From contig OZ005699.1 of NCBI GenBank assembly GCA_963930775.1, forward strand, positions 6,593,501-6,657,500: a DNA stretch of 64,000 bases. The letters are read 5' to 3'. Positions 12,655 through 24,558 of this stretch are shown here, in pieces (positions within the stretch are counted from its first letter, which is position 1; every line of letters starts with the position of its first letter). The position numbers and the translations under genes were made by a program. The notes below the pieces were generated by a model. It saw nothing but the letters and a program-made list of their open reading frames with translations, did not search any database and had not been told where the DNA came from. This stretch comes from Cliona cf. orientalis. Its lineage: Eukaryota; Porifera; Demospongiae; Clionaida; Clionaidae.

Positions 12655-13120
12655 GCAGGTTGGCAGTTTTTGAGTGCAATCTCTTTCATCTTTGAGCACC
12701 TGGTCCAAACACATGGGAAGAGACAAAATTAAAGGCATTGTGTCATGCTATAAGCGCTGATTGCCTGCTAATTGAAGCTGCATGCGCCCACACGGTAAAT
12801 GAATACTGGGCATGGAGGATGGCTGATAAGTTCGCATGTACATTCAAATCTGCCCGCTGAGGCTCTCTCTGCTGGGCGTTTCTAGGCATCGTGTAGGCTC
12901 TCGATCCTATACTTATCAGTATTTTTACTCTTTAGCCGTCCATAAATACAGATTACAGGCTTCTCAACTTGACCGTCACGAACGACCTTTGCGCTGCACG
13001 TGTTTGATTTCCACTTACTCTTATGGACTATACTGTGATACTGGGCTTGCCCATACCACTTTAATCGAAACTTACGCCTTATGTATAGACACAATGTCTT
13101 CAATTATCATGTAGAAGGGT
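12655..13120. other. Non-coding part of left arm
   Basis: No gene is supported. The 92-codon and 73-codon ORFs on opposite strands at about 12,836-13,114 overlap each other and resemble nothing I know. Confidence 0.4.
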
Positions 13121-13680
13121 GTCTACTACTAACTACTGCATGCATGCCTCCTTGATGAGAGAAAACATACTATAGCTATTACACTGTTTGAGCACCTGGT
13201 CCAAATAATTTATAATATGGGAAGAGACAAATTATCATGTAGAAAGGATGTCTACTACTAACTACTGCATGCATGGATGCCTCCTTGATGAGAGAAGACA
13301 TAACTATAGCTATTAAAACTGTTTGAGCACCTGGTCCAAATAATAACATTATGGGAAGAGACAATCATGTAGAAAGGAAGCTGCTACTACTAACTACTGC
13401 ATGCATGCCTCCATGAAGAGAGAAAAATGCTATTAAAATTGTTTGAGCACCTGGTCCAAGTATATGGGAATTAGAGACAAATTATCATGTACAAAGGAAG
13501 CTACTACTACTAACTACTGCATGCATACCTCCTTGATGAGAGAAAATATACTATAGCTATTAAAACTGCTTGAGCACCTGGTCCAAAAAGCCTGCTACTA
13601 ACTCGGACTACATGCATGCCTTCCAAGTTAATGAGAGAAGTTAAGACTAGTAGTTTATTAGCATTCCATCTAGCTACAGC
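13120..13680. repeat. Minisatellite, about 100-120-bp unit, left arm
   Basis: About five copies contain atcatgtagaaaggaag, a ctactactaactactgcatg block, cctccttgatgagaga and gtttgagcacctggtcca. The same unit, inverted, forms a longer array at about 39.95-40.74 kb in the right arm. Confidence 0.88.
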
Positions 13681-13689
13681 AAACTATTA

Positions 13690-13990
13690 GATGGATGGTC
13701 CTCATCACAGAGCCAGCAGACTCCCCGGCCCTCAAAGGAGTGTGAATTGAGCTGGTATATAGGCCATCTCAATTTGTAATACATGTCTTATAAGAGGTAT
13801 ATATACTCAAAATCAAGTTCAAATGGTAACAATGTTCTCACTCTTCTATATTATATCCTTTGATTTGCCTGTACATTCGCAGGTTTCCTGGGTGTGCCCT
13901 CATGGCACTCAGTGCAGTTAAACGAGCATGTGTTGAATAAATATTCCGTACGTACGCGTTACTTTCGCGAATCGCGATCAATGAGGGCGG
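13690..13990. other. Spacer between left arm and P2RX7-like gene
   Basis: No gene is seen. Just before the TATA block there is a CpG-containing stretch with cgcgaatcgcgatc, unlike the AT-rich surroundings. Confidence 0.4.
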
Positions 13991-13991
13991 A

Positions 13992-14015
13992 GTATAAAAG
14001 GGGGGTGGTCAGGCC
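13992..14015 (+). promoter_or_regulatory. TATA/GC-box core promoter block, left copy
   Basis: The 24-bp block begins gtataaaagggg and ends gtggtcaggcc. The same block, with one mismatch, occurs inverted at 19,202-19,225. Each copy faces into the 5.2-kb interval holding two convergent genes, so they are most simply the two core promoters. They could instead be short ends of one mobile unit. Confidence 0.6.
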
Positions 14016-14077
14016 GGAAGTTCTTGACCATGCGCATAAATATGGCGGATGAATTTCAAATTCAAAACTAGTCCAGA

Positions 14078-14996
14078 ATGCCCGCGATTCTCTGTCTTTC
14101 GAGGCTACACAACACGCAAGCGCAACAGGATCGGACACGCTCTGTTAGCTTAGACACGTGTTTACTCCAGCCACATGCACACAAACCAGAAGTCCTTCAA
14201 CCGTCCTGTCACGCTGCCGCTAGTATGGCCTCATCAGCTGACAAGAGAGTGACTACAGTAAGATATTCATAGCAGTACTATCATATAACCAAGAACAATA
14301 ATATAAACATAACACAAAACTACTAAAACTAGGTGAAAGTAGAATATACACACACTCCTCCTCAAGTTTTTGTATCGCGTGTGAACCGTATGGTCCATGA
14401 AAGCCAGCTGCCTGCTTTGACGGTTCAACTGAGATGGGTACGTCTCGAGGAGGATGAGCCACCATCCACTGACAATGAGACCCAGCAGCAGGGTAGCACA
14501 GGTAGCTACATGTACAAACTCAGTAAAAATATACTCAAATATATGACACTTTAGGTGTTACCTTTCCGAGTCACCCCGAAGGCTATCGGCAGTCAAGCAG
14601 TTGTCCGATTCTTCGTGGCAGGAATAATTGCCCCAACTGTTTGTGTTCCCCTTGCGTCATTGCGTTGCCCCCTGACTTCCTGCGCGGCGCCTGCGGTCCC
14701 CATCCGGCGAATGATGAGAAGCGGTACAGATTGTACAAAGCGTTTTGGAAGTTGCTCAACACTCTCGGCGTCTTCCAGGATGAGGAGTACCTCCTGAGAA
14801 AGGAGCGGAGAACTCTAAGGGCAGACAAGAGGGAAATAATTCCGAAATGTGTCATTACAGTAAGCAAGGATTGCACTGTATCAAATAGGTAATATAATGT
14901 TTCTGTCTATAGGAAATCAGAAGAAGATATCCTAGCCATGATGGCGAGTATAAAGATTATATGTCTACTTTCGAAGCTGAAAGTGCACTTGATTAA
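14078..14996 (+). CDS. P2RX7 C-terminal-domain-like zinc protein
   Basis: The best-supported exons are about 14,555-14,859 and 14,913-14,996 (stop TAA at 14,994), joined in phase. Before them lies an exon in about 14,345-14,492 ending QQQ with a G overhang that completes the next codon. The first exon (ATG 14,078 to about 14,259) is less certain because I cannot fix the acceptor phase into exon 2. The C-terminal part has clustered cysteines (NNCPNCLCSPC), then YRLYKAFWKLLNTLG, then IPKCVITEIRRRYPS. That order (Cys cluster, RYxxY, PxCVxxxIRxxYP) is the hallmark of the intracellular C-terminal domain of P2X7 receptors, which many invertebrates carry as stand-alone genes. No channel segments are present. 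A role as a DNA- or protein-binding zinc module is inference. Confidence 0.65.
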
Positions 14997-15111
14997 ATTT
15001 AAGCAAGAGATATAATTATGGTAGTCACCGGGGAAACTGCTGGGGGAGACACACAATAAGAATATCATAACACTGTAATGGGGGGGGACACACAATACGA
15101 ATATCATAGCA

Positions 15112-15145
<34 letters not shown>

Positions 15146-15400
15146 AAATACGAATATCATAATAATATAGCACAGGGGGGGGGGGGAATACGAATATCAT
15201 AGCACTATCCTGTGTGGATGAGATCAGCAATACTGTCCTGTGGACAAGGAGGTCGGTATGGACTCGGTGAGAAAGTGAGGTCAGTGCACATACATATTAC
15301 ATAAACCTAAACAGCAACAAAAGTATATGCAAGTGGAGCCAGTAACACCATATCAGTCAGTGACATAATATTATACATACATGTAGTCTTGTGAAATTGC
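14997..15400. repeat. G-run repeat between convergent genes
   Basis: The word aatacgaatatcat recurs about four times, separated by G tracts. The longest tract is about 31 G at about 15,113-15,143. The ORF crossing it is an artefact. Confidence 0.85.
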
Positions 15401-18400
15401 TTAGTCGTCATCCGATTCTGCCTCGGATAAAAGTGTGCCATCGTCAACTTCTCCATCTAGGTCACCAGTCTCCTCATCTTCAGTCTCCTCATCTTCAATC
15501 TCTCTAAAGATAAAAAACAATTTTCACATAATATATAAAGTATAGGATGATGTACGATACATACCTGATGTCGGGTTTGTTGTCATCAACATATGCTGTC
15601 CACACAAGCTCAACAAACTTGAACGTCTTCTCCACTAGGACCTTCATAGGTGTACGCCTGTCTGGTCGTCGAAGGTCTTTCACCTTGTGTACACTGGTAT
15701 GAGTGCGATTCACATTCTCATTCTGCATAATTTACAACGATATAGATATAAAGATACAAACAGCATAAATCATGCATCTGACCCAGTCCATCACTGCGAG
15801 GTTCATTCTCATATTGAACACCCTGGTGGAAAAGTAAATCCGCTTCGGTAAGTATGTGAGCAGCTGGTGGTTGAAACTCTCCACCCAGTAAGTGTCGCGA
15901 CACTGTATACATGTAATATAAGCTAAATATTGCAAGAGGACTGACTGTGAAAACCATACATACCCGACAGAAGTCATCGGCATAGCGGTACACGTAGGTG
16001 TCCTTCAAACCTTTGAGCAGTGCCTGACATGCTTGAGGGTTAGTGAGCTCCAGCCTACTGGGAATGTATCCAGGATCATGACATGACGAACTTGGATGGC
16101 AGTCAGAGTGGATTCCCTGTAAGTAAATATATATACGTGAACAGCTTCCATATTGTATGACGTAGGACGAACGACTGCTAATACCATATAATGGTTGGGT
16201 ATGTTGAGAATGAGCTTGCGGAGAGCATCTGAACATCCACCACAGTTTTTCATGGCCCAGTAGAGATGAATTTTAATACTTCTTCCTGAAAAAGTACACT
16301 ACATTATCCACATAACTACACAGTACATACAAGTGGCATACGTTTATCCGTAAGCTCAGTAAACCATGTCACATCACGATCTCTTACTCTGCCCTTGGTG
16401 ATTTTGGCGAGCTCCTTGGCAACATTCTTGGTTCCTACACACAATGGTGTAGTCGCATCAATTCAAATATAAAGTATACCATCCATTTCATACCATGCCA
16501 TGTGTCAAAGGAGTTGAGGAGCTTGAGATCTTGCTTCACATAGCGTCCAACAGCAAGCTGCATATCATGTGCAATCTCAACGATTTTCAAACCTGGATGG
16601 ACATACACAAATTTTATACACATACACACAACACATTATAGTATACATCACATTGTATATAACCTACCTCGAGCAATGACTTGGGGCACAACTACCTTAG
16701 TGCATTCAAGTTCACGAGTTTGGGCCACATGATGTTCACTTCGCGAAATGGTAGAAATGCCAACAATCTTCATGGTACTGTATGTACATAGGGTACAATA
16801 GAAACAATTAGTATTGTCAATGAAAAGCATTGTCACCTTCCAGAAAGGCAAGGCACAGTGGTGTGGTAGGCATTAGCAGTTGAGTCATGTCTGGCGTCAG
16901 TGATGACCCACTGTGAACATAGAACATCACTCATTTGTATACATGTACAGTGCTACTGAGCAAGAGAGTACATTTTTTTTATAACTTTGCATGTGCACTT
17001 ATTTTGACCAGTAATCAACAGAAATAGTGATTTTAGCTGCAGTAGTAGTGTATAAGGCTCAAAGGAAGACCGTTCCGTACAGAAGGCATGACGTGTCGTG
17101 ACGTCGATGTAATCATCACGTGCACAATATATAGCCATGTAAATCAAGAAAAAATCGGCCGTTGGAAGATTTGGAGAGCATACGGCAAGACTTAGTAAGT
17201 AGAAAATGCCTAGTATATGCCTATTTCTCTATAATATTAACGTACAAGGCTGATACGAGCGGCCGTCTAGTCAGGCACAAAGTGTCCGCCCTACCACACT
17301 TCTTTTCAGGCTTTGGAGGAAAAAAACGTTATTGACCCGACTATTGCTAGTATCTCACCTCATTTAGATCGATAAGAAGCGATGAGCTTCTCAACGTTCG
17401 ACGTTTACGACGCCATTCTCGCCATCGTCTCGTTTCAGATCGCCAGGGGGCGTGGTCAATTAAAACGTCATTTTAACGCACGTGCGTACAAGGCAACGTC
17501 ATCAATGAGAACCGTGACCCGTCTGGAGCAACTGGCGGAAATGTTTGCTTCCGGATTCGGCGTTTCCTGCAAAACATTCGCAGTTTCATGCACGCATTAG
17601 GATTGTTAATGCATAAGGATGCATAAAGTGCAATATCAGCTCTTAACTAAAAGTTTCATGCAAGATTGAGTGCCTAACTTAAGTTGGCCTTATTTTATAC
17701 TATTTTTGTAAATATCTCCAAGACTGTTTATAGTTAAGACTTCATATTTGGCACAAAGATGTATCCTATTGGTGCCTATCTTCATCTCAAATTGGTGTTC
17801 TTAACTATAATCGAGTGTTGTGATAGAGTGCCTAACGTAAAAATCAATAATTTTCGGACATTTTCGCATGCTGAAGCCCTATGAAAGGTGAGCTCAGCCT
17901 ACCGCTTGAGACGTAAATAGTCCATCCATTGACCTAACTGGGTACCAAGTGAAAACAGAATACATGCAAGTTTCACCCGAAAAATTTGCAATAACCATAC
18001 ACTGGTAATTATGTACTCTCTTGCTCAGTAGCACTGTACATGTACGTTTATACAAACCTCTCCCTTTGTTACATAGTCTGGGAGGGTCTCCACCTCTTCC
18101 ACTGCTTTCTTCATGAATTGCTCGGCCAAACGATCCACTATGCCAATGTACCCACGGCGATTGTATACTGAAATGTTATTGAATTCTTGAAATAAACCAG
18201 TGTATATGCATGACAATTACCTTGTCTGATGTAGCCATGTCCAACACTGCCCATGCCTGAAAACTTGGAAAAGTTGATGTACTGAGTAGGCAACACACCA
18301 GCGCAAGTGAAACCATGAACCAACCTACAACAACACAAACGGTAATATAACCACTCTACTCGACACTAAAATTTACTTCTGATTAGCTAAGTAGAGCCCA

Positions 18401-19010
18401 CTGAGTACTCTTGAACTTGACCATGTCCTCCTTTGCCGATGGCAACGGCGGCAAGAGAACAGCACACGCAACACATGACCTTTCTATGGGACAAGAAGAT
18501 CATGACAAACAGCTTGCTATACTTGACGCTACAATATTGTAACCTGTTTGATAGACTCCACAGCCCATGGCTTTATTGTCAGCCCACAGGGACATGGGGA
18601 GCAGAGTCCTTCAACCAGGTCAGAAAAACAGCACTCTTCGGTCACAAACAATGCTTGGTCTTCCTGGTGCTCATCACTTACATACACTCCTATGTGATGC
18701 ATACACACTTGAACATAGCTATCATATATAGTCTGCACATACTCAGCCTTACCACTGTTTCGTAGAAAGCTCCTTGTTTCCACGCGCTCATTACCCGGGG
18801 AATTGTCCTGTGGTCTCGCATTCCGTTCTACCGCATCCAACAAGGCGCATAACACACCGTGATTGTCTAGAGTGGGGGCTCCTACGGGTTGTAGGAGCTT
18901 GCAAACGGCCTCAAATCGACGCTCAAAGGCTTCCTTCTCCCGGTAAGTCGAGAAAGTCGCTTGTAGAGTGAAGCGATGACGCTTTCGGGAGGAATAATAG
19001 AACTCGACAT
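15401..19010 (-). CDS. DDE-type transposase-like gene, 14 exons (possible 5' frame break)
   Basis: Exons, reading right to left: 19010-18753, 18689-18544, 18483-18377, 18324-18221, 18167-18058, 16910-16837, 16777-16668, 16592-16494, 16434-16342, 16285-16185, 16116-15964, 15902-15783, 15722-15565, 15503-15401. All junctions from exon 1 onward keep phase with GT..AG. The protein is about 570 aa. Motifs in order are WVITDARHDST, a SFDTWHGTKN block, IHLYWAMKNC, DTYWVESFNHQ, and a very acidic C-terminus rich in Asp/Glu. The layout D..D..E with DxWHxxK resembles Kolobok/THAP-type DDE transposases; the exact superfamily is uncertain. The ATG at 19,010 is in a different frame from the downstream part of exon 1, so either the start lies in an unseen upstream exon or the gene has a frameshift. 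So many introns suggests a domesticated or long-resident gene. Confidence 0.65.
16941..18043. mobile_element. Inverted-repeat unit filling an intron of the DDE gene
   Basis: Perfect 33-bp terminal inverted repeats lie at 16,941-16,973 (begin acatgtacagtgctactgag) and 18,011-18,043. They bound about 1.1 kb inside the intron between exons 5 and 6. A tttgtata word just outside is also inverted on both sides. No clean target duplication was seen. The interior includes a short + ORF at 17,382-17,600 without recognised homology. It may be a non-autonomous DNA transposon. Confidence 0.7.
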
Positions 19011-19201
19011 AATATCACAGATCAGCTTCGAAACAAATAATATGCGAACACGTGCAAAAAGTTCTATTTGGAGCGCTCTTGCTTTTATTCGCGTTTTTGA
19101 CAGTTGTTAGTGTGTGTCTATGGGTGTAAAAGTGCGAGAACGGTCACTTGGCAGAAGGCAGCCATTTTGTAAGTTCAAAATTTTAGCGAATGACATTTTT
19201 T

Positions 19202-19225
19202 GGCCTGACCACGCCCCTTTTATAC
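19202..19225 (-). promoter_or_regulatory. TATA/GC-box core promoter block, right copy
   Basis: The reverse complement reads gtataaaaggggcgtgg then tcaggcc. It is identical but for one base to 13,992-14,015. It lies about 190 bp upstream of the ATG at 19,010 of the DDE gene. Confidence 0.6.
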
Positions 19226-19846
19226 GGTGCACTATACCAACTTCTTACACTGCTCCAATTCACACTGTTATTGTATCGGATATTAGTATGTTGCATAGCA
19301 TCAATATCTCGATCTTTTATTAAGGTCAACTCCACTGAACATGCTAGAGTCTACAATAACACACTGTGAGATCTAGAATGAACCATTGCACATTTTTATG
19401 TATGCATCATGGGCCGTAATTTTTCCATTCGAGTGTACATGTATAACATAAACCTACATGCATACACATCCTATGATACACATATGCAAGCACACACGTA
19501 CACACCCACAATGTCATGATGCAGTACACACACACCGTGACACTGACAGTCATGGTAAGCCTATTGAAGTTCATGCTCAAACACTTTAATATACTTTACT
19601 AGTAGTACAGTATTCGATCCTTACACAAGTTGGTAACACCACAGACCGATAGGAATATGCTGAAGCTCCCTGAGCTGTTGACATGTCATGACGGTAACTG
19701 TTAAACATAGACCCAGTTATGTGTACGGTACAGGGTCGACGGACTAATCGGTGTCTATAATCAATAACACACTAGCCCCTCCCCCTTCCTTGCTGAATCA
19801 AAGGGGTGTGCCAGGTCCAACCGCCACGCATGCTTGAAATGTTGAG
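19226..19846. other. Intergenic region upstream of hydrolase-like gene
   Basis: It contains CA-rich and tacatgtac-type simple sequence. It presumably includes the promoter of the gene starting at 19,847, but no TATA box is obvious. Confidence 0.4.
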
Positions 19847-20814
19847 ATGAGGCTTCTCCTTCTTCTAGCAGTAGTAACTGGCATACTTGCCAGTTCGCAG
19901 TCAATTTCAAACGAGCGGATACTGTTGGACATGGTGATGCCAAATCCCGGAGACCCCACAGGATGGCAGATGACCAAGTACTCTGATCCTATGGTGCTTG
20001 CTTCACTAAACTACACTGGCAAAGTAAGCACAGGAGAGAATTCACCATTCCTTGCCGTTAACTTTTCCACGTTGGGAAATTTCTTTGAAGAGAACTCTGT
20101 GGAACTAGCCTGGATGGAGAGCTATGCTATGGGCATTGACGCCTTCATTGAAAGGATCAAGTCAGCTGGACTCAAGGCTTTCTTCTTTGTCGACATGATA
20201 GTCCTGCCTGTCAAAGTTATTGACCACTACAAAGACCAAATTCTCAACAAAGATGGATACATTGTGTTTAATGACGTAACTGCTAAAGTTTTGACAGCAA
20301 TGTTCACTGAAACCTTGCAACGATTCCCTGGTATAGATGGATTCGTTGTTCGAACAGGAGAGACTTATGTTTTTGATACTCCATACCACAAAGGAAACAG
20401 CCCCATCAAAGGAATTAAGTCATACGTTGACCAGCAGCAAATCTGGATACCGTTCATAAAATATTTGAGGGACACTGTATGTGAAGAGATGAAAACTGTT
20501 CTTTTATTCAGAGGATGGTTTAACTTTGGTGAGTTCTACAATGATCGTTGCCTAAATTTGTATACAGCTAACCTGAACTAGTATTATCCTTAAGTGCTTG
20601 GGGGGCAGTTATGTAGCCAACCATGATTATCAGTTGTGAATGTTTCTGGGCTTATCCTCATACAGTGGCGTGTCCGGGAGAGGGGGGGGGGGGCTTAGGA
20701 TGCTCGATCGCCACCCCCCCGGCTCTATCTTTAAGGTTTCAAGAGTGATCAACAGCTGATTATATGATGTCTGATCAGCCAGCGTTTCACTATCAAGAGT
20801 GAACTATTATCACT

Positions 20815-20846
<32 letters not shown>

Positions 20847-23025
20847 TGGGAGAGGTCTTGGGGTTCCACAGATCCTCGCTCCCTTTTGGCTGGATTTATG
20901 TATAGCCTATAGTATGGATTGTGGACTAAGCCTATAACTCACTTCCCTGGCAAAAGGACTCTTGTTATGGTTCACCTTAGCATAATAATATTATGAAAAC
21001 TGCATGGTTGATACCGTATAGCGGGAAATTTTTTATATAGTTCATACGCTCATTCTGTATACGAAAATAAAATTAATGTGCAAAAATTTGAAAACATTGC
21101 GTGAACCTTGACCACACAACACGTATGGAGTATGGGTAGCTAGCTTCGCTAGTGTTTCACCAAATCTGAGTTAATCTCACCCAGAGTCCTTGAGTGAATC
21201 AGTCTGCTCTTGTGCATTTGAGTCGAGTGGGGATACATGTAGGTAGCACTACATTGGGTTGACTCGTATAATATGGTTGCATGCCGTTACAGGTTCAGAA
21301 TCTCCTCCACAGTACTATTTGAACGTCAGTGATCCTATTGATCCTCATCCTCTATTCTACTTCTGTATCAAACACACTTCTGGTGACTTTTGGAGATTCA
21401 ATGACTTCAATGAGCAGTTAGCCGTTGGCAAGCATGCTCAGGTGGTTGAGGTCGAGTGCCAGAGAGAATATGAAGGCAAGGGAGCATATCCCAACTACAG
21501 TGAGTTTGTTTTAGGTACTCTAGATCTAGGTCTAGGATCACAGTATCATGTAACAAAAGTATTATAAAACTAATCCACCATGTAACATCAATGGGGGCTT
21601 ACCTCTGTAAGTCCTTAATTCTAAAGCAGGGTCCAGCTAGGTATATACCATATAGCTGGAAAATTTGGTAGTTTTGCGTTGGCAACCGCCAAATTAAAAT
21701 CCTCCAAAATCTCGCATAATTATTATAATTATAGACATATTATCACAATCCCATATTATACCGATAATTTAAATCCACCAATATTTTTGCAATGGCAATT
21801 TTGGCCCTAATCATCAAATTTAATTCCCGCCAATATTTCCAGCAAATAATATGGTATGTCTCCCATAGCCTGTATTGTTTCTGTGCTGATCAATGTCATG
21901 TGACTTAGATTTCTTCTTCAACAGTTATGGATGGAGTTATCAATGGATTCTCTGAGATGTCTCCCAGTCTGAAAAAGGGATTGAAGGACATAATTGATTC
22001 TCCATTGATTCGTGGACTTTGGACCTGGAGCAGAGGGGGTGGCTGGTGGGGACCGTACATCCATGGATATGAATTCTGGTAAGACAAGTAAGACAAGAGG
22101 GTTGAAATGATTTTTTTTTGGAGGGATGAAAGATCCTTTGTATGGCAAGCAATATTACAACTGACAGTGTATGAAGTGTGGAGCATGCTCTGTTTGTGCA
22201 ATAATCTATATGCAATATTATTATACTGCTACTCTATAGGATTGATGTACACATGTATGTCATATCTCAGTGGTGGACTCTTGGTGGCAAGGAATCAGAA
22301 GAGTCAATATTCACTAGACTGTGTTATGAAAAGCTAGGTCAAACCACTAAGGATTGCAGCGTGCTCCGTGAAATGGCTCTGCTCTCCAGTGATGCTATAC
22401 TCTATGGCCACTACTGCCCGGAAGGTGACCATCCTGCGTGTTGGCTTGGAGTGACGAGGGATGACAGACTTGGTGGACTCGAACAACTTGGTAAAATTAA
22501 TGACAACAAATTTGAAACAAAATTGACTAGCTATCACCTTGAGATCTTGTGACTAGCTGAATGATATTCTCTATGCATGTGCCATGCATTGCAGATAAGC
22601 ATTTTGACTGGTTGAGAAGTAACGGTCTCTTCAATCAATCACTAGCTTACAAACGAAATGCCACCTTTATTTGGAGGCAGATTCAGAGCAAGTTTGACTC
22701 CATCAAAGAGGACATCTCAGATATCAACGTTGCCAGAGAGATGTCTGTCTCCATTCGCTACGGCACTCTACTCTATGACATCATCTGTGCTGGTTGGCGG
22801 GTCATGGTTCAGGGCTACATGCACGACCACCAAATGCCCTCCTTCAACCTAACGGAGCTGCATGATGCCATCATGGACTACGACCTCTGCTGGGCTAGGT
22901 ACAAGGCGTTTGGACTGACAGCACAGTTTTCTGCCAGTCTCTACAGAGGAGTGTATTTTAATTCGCCAGGAGGTACACCTTCACCTGGACTAGATGCAAC
23001 AGTTGACAAGTACAGAAATCTTTGA
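19847..23025 (+). CDS. Secreted hydrolase-like protein, unclassified, 574 aa
   Basis: Five exons (19847-20528, 21293-21499, 21925-22078, 22240-22490, 22595-23025) have GT..AG sites and matching phases. They sum to 1725 nt, exactly 575 codons. The start codon opens a signal peptide (MRLLLLLAVVTGILASS). Conserved-looking blocks are GIDGFVVRTGETY with DTPYHKGNSP, then EVECQREYEGKGAYPNY, then RGLWTWSRGGGWWGPYIHG, then YVISQWW, then LGVTRDDRLGG. The alternation of strand-like segments ending in acidic and aromatic residues suggests a TIM-barrel glycoside hydrolase, and REY-type motifs recall alpha-glucuronidase-like families. I cannot name the family with confidence. Introns 1 and 3 hold simple repeats, including a 31-G run. 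The gene is intact and lies between the two arms of the inverted duplication. Confidence 0.82.
20815..20845. repeat. 31-nt poly-G tract in intron 1 of the hydrolase-like gene
   Basis: An uninterrupted G run lies in the transcribed intron. A CAGTGGCG word at about 20,666 resembles a hAT terminus, but no partner end was found. Confidence 0.9.
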
Positions 23026-23400
23026 AATCCGAACTATTACATAGTTACATACATACCTCTATATAAACACTATAATATTATACAATATCATGCATGTACA
23101 CTAGCTTGCATTCATGATTATACTGTCGTGTAGCTGCTAGGCCTTGATATATAAGAATCTTGAGATGATCCTGACCTTTGCACCCTCCAGTCATTGAAAA
23201 TAATGTGAGCTACATTGGGTGGAAGTGTCCATTGACACAAGTGCTCTTTAGGATGTAGATTGCTTGGGAGCTTACCATTAAAATTTTGTGGTAGCTAGTA
23301 ATGACCTAGCCTCCATGGGTGCTCTCCTTTCATGACATGTAGTACTAGATAAAAATTAATATGGATTAGTATGAGGCCATCCATACTATTAGGTGATACT
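23026..23400. other. Intergenic stretch
   Basis: No gene is recognised. It separates the hydrolase-like gene from the tandemly duplicated Cys-rich protein units. Confidence 0.4.
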
Positions 23401-23439
23401 GACACGTTTTATTGATGCCTCCTGTCCAGCTGGACTGTG

Positions 23440-24310
23440 ATCTATAGCTTGCACCTAACTAAAAAACTATATTATTATACATAGAGATGCCACAGGCTAT
23501 AAAGTGTACTTTAGTGCATGACTGTTAGCTAGTCCTGGTTGTATGCAGTTGTACATACTTTGGTAGGATTCAAAAAGCTTTCAGCTAGAGATTGGAATTC
23601 CTGCAACTGTCATAGACAGCCATGATAAAGGTGATCTTGGAGGTAGTTTTCCATCTAAAGAAGAGCTAGAAATAGCACTAAACAATATTAGAAATTACAT
23701 TTCAGCTGTTGTGCAAGAAATTATAATATTCATTTCTTCTCAAATTCCACTGTATGGAGATGAACTATGGTACCGGGGGTATCATATAGCCGATGTGCAC
23801 CTCAATATGAGCAATCCTTTACAACAGTGTCCATGCATCCGCTTGGAGGGAAATCACAATGGATGGAATAAGAGTTTGTGCATGAGCAACTTTTATATAC
23901 TGAAGGAAGTTGCCCCGGTGTTCTCTACCATGCTAGTGGTCAGTACAGCAAAGTTTGTGGAAGAGTCATTGGCCTTCAGTTTAGAAGTCCATCTATTTTT
24001 GAGAATGAGCATCTTACAATTGATGAAGCCTATGTTGAAGGTGTAAGCATTACCCATGGCCGTAATCCTTGTAAACACATTTGGAGCTATATGCTGCTGG
24101 TTCTAGCGAGCAAAATGGCTGTTCTCATTCTAAATGTCCCTGTGTTAATATTCTAACTATTATGGGACTAACTGTGAGAAAAGGGAGTCCCGGATAATTT
24201 GGGATTTCTTGTTCATATAATATTGTTACATGCATAGAGTGATCATGCAGCCTTATAAACGAAAAAGGACCATTAAAGACGTCGACTTACCGTTCGTAGT
24301 ATGTACCTTA
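23440..24310 (+). pseudogene. Broken copy of the secreted Cys-rich protein gene
   Basis: From about 23,568 the sequence parallels the intact gene at 24,616 onward (for example the segment encoding INSHDNGDLGGSCPS and later CGRVIGYQFGSPS). Several indels shift the frame, some cysteine codons are replaced, and the copy lacks its signal-peptide exon and the last third. After the break at about 24,150 comes a downstream block (gagaaaagggagtcccgg) also found at about 26,005. The upstream flank (agtcctggttgtatgcag) recurs at about 25,712. It is a duplicated, inactivated paralogue. Confidence 0.85.
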
Positions 24311-24558
24311 CTGTATGGAGTAATGTACTCATACGTGTACATGTTTCTGGATCGCACGCTAGCTGATGCACCACATATAGACACAGAGCTATTAATAAAC
24401 AATAGCTATTATAATTATACTTCCATTAGCTTTATGCATCCGCCTGTGTAGTCATCTGTGATTGCTTGCAGTGCCCGACTATAAAACTAGCTGTAGCCCG
24501 AGATACCACAGTCTATAAAGTGTGTTGTGTGAAAGAGGCGAAACAGTGTTAAACTAAC

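Larger units (their letters stand above)
5765..13690 (+). repeat. Left arm of a large inverted duplication
   Basis: Many blocks in this interval reappear in reverse-complement order at about 39.1-49.96 kb. Matched pairs include 5770-5880 with 49.24-49.95 kb, the GH5 genes, 9.54-9.65 kb with 45.70-45.80 kb, 10.33-10.53 kb with 44.15-44.34 kb, 11.15-11.26 kb with 43.60-43.72 kb, 11.93-11.99 kb with 42.60-42.65 kb, 12.06-12.30 kb with 42.10-42.33 kb, and 13.59-13.67 kb with 40.93-41.01 kb. Each arm also has private insertions, so the event is not recent. Confidence 0.88.

Noticed and set aside
14907-15230. 107-codon minus-strand ORF rich in proline
   Set aside because: It is translation of G-run repeats and overlaps the last exon of the + gene.
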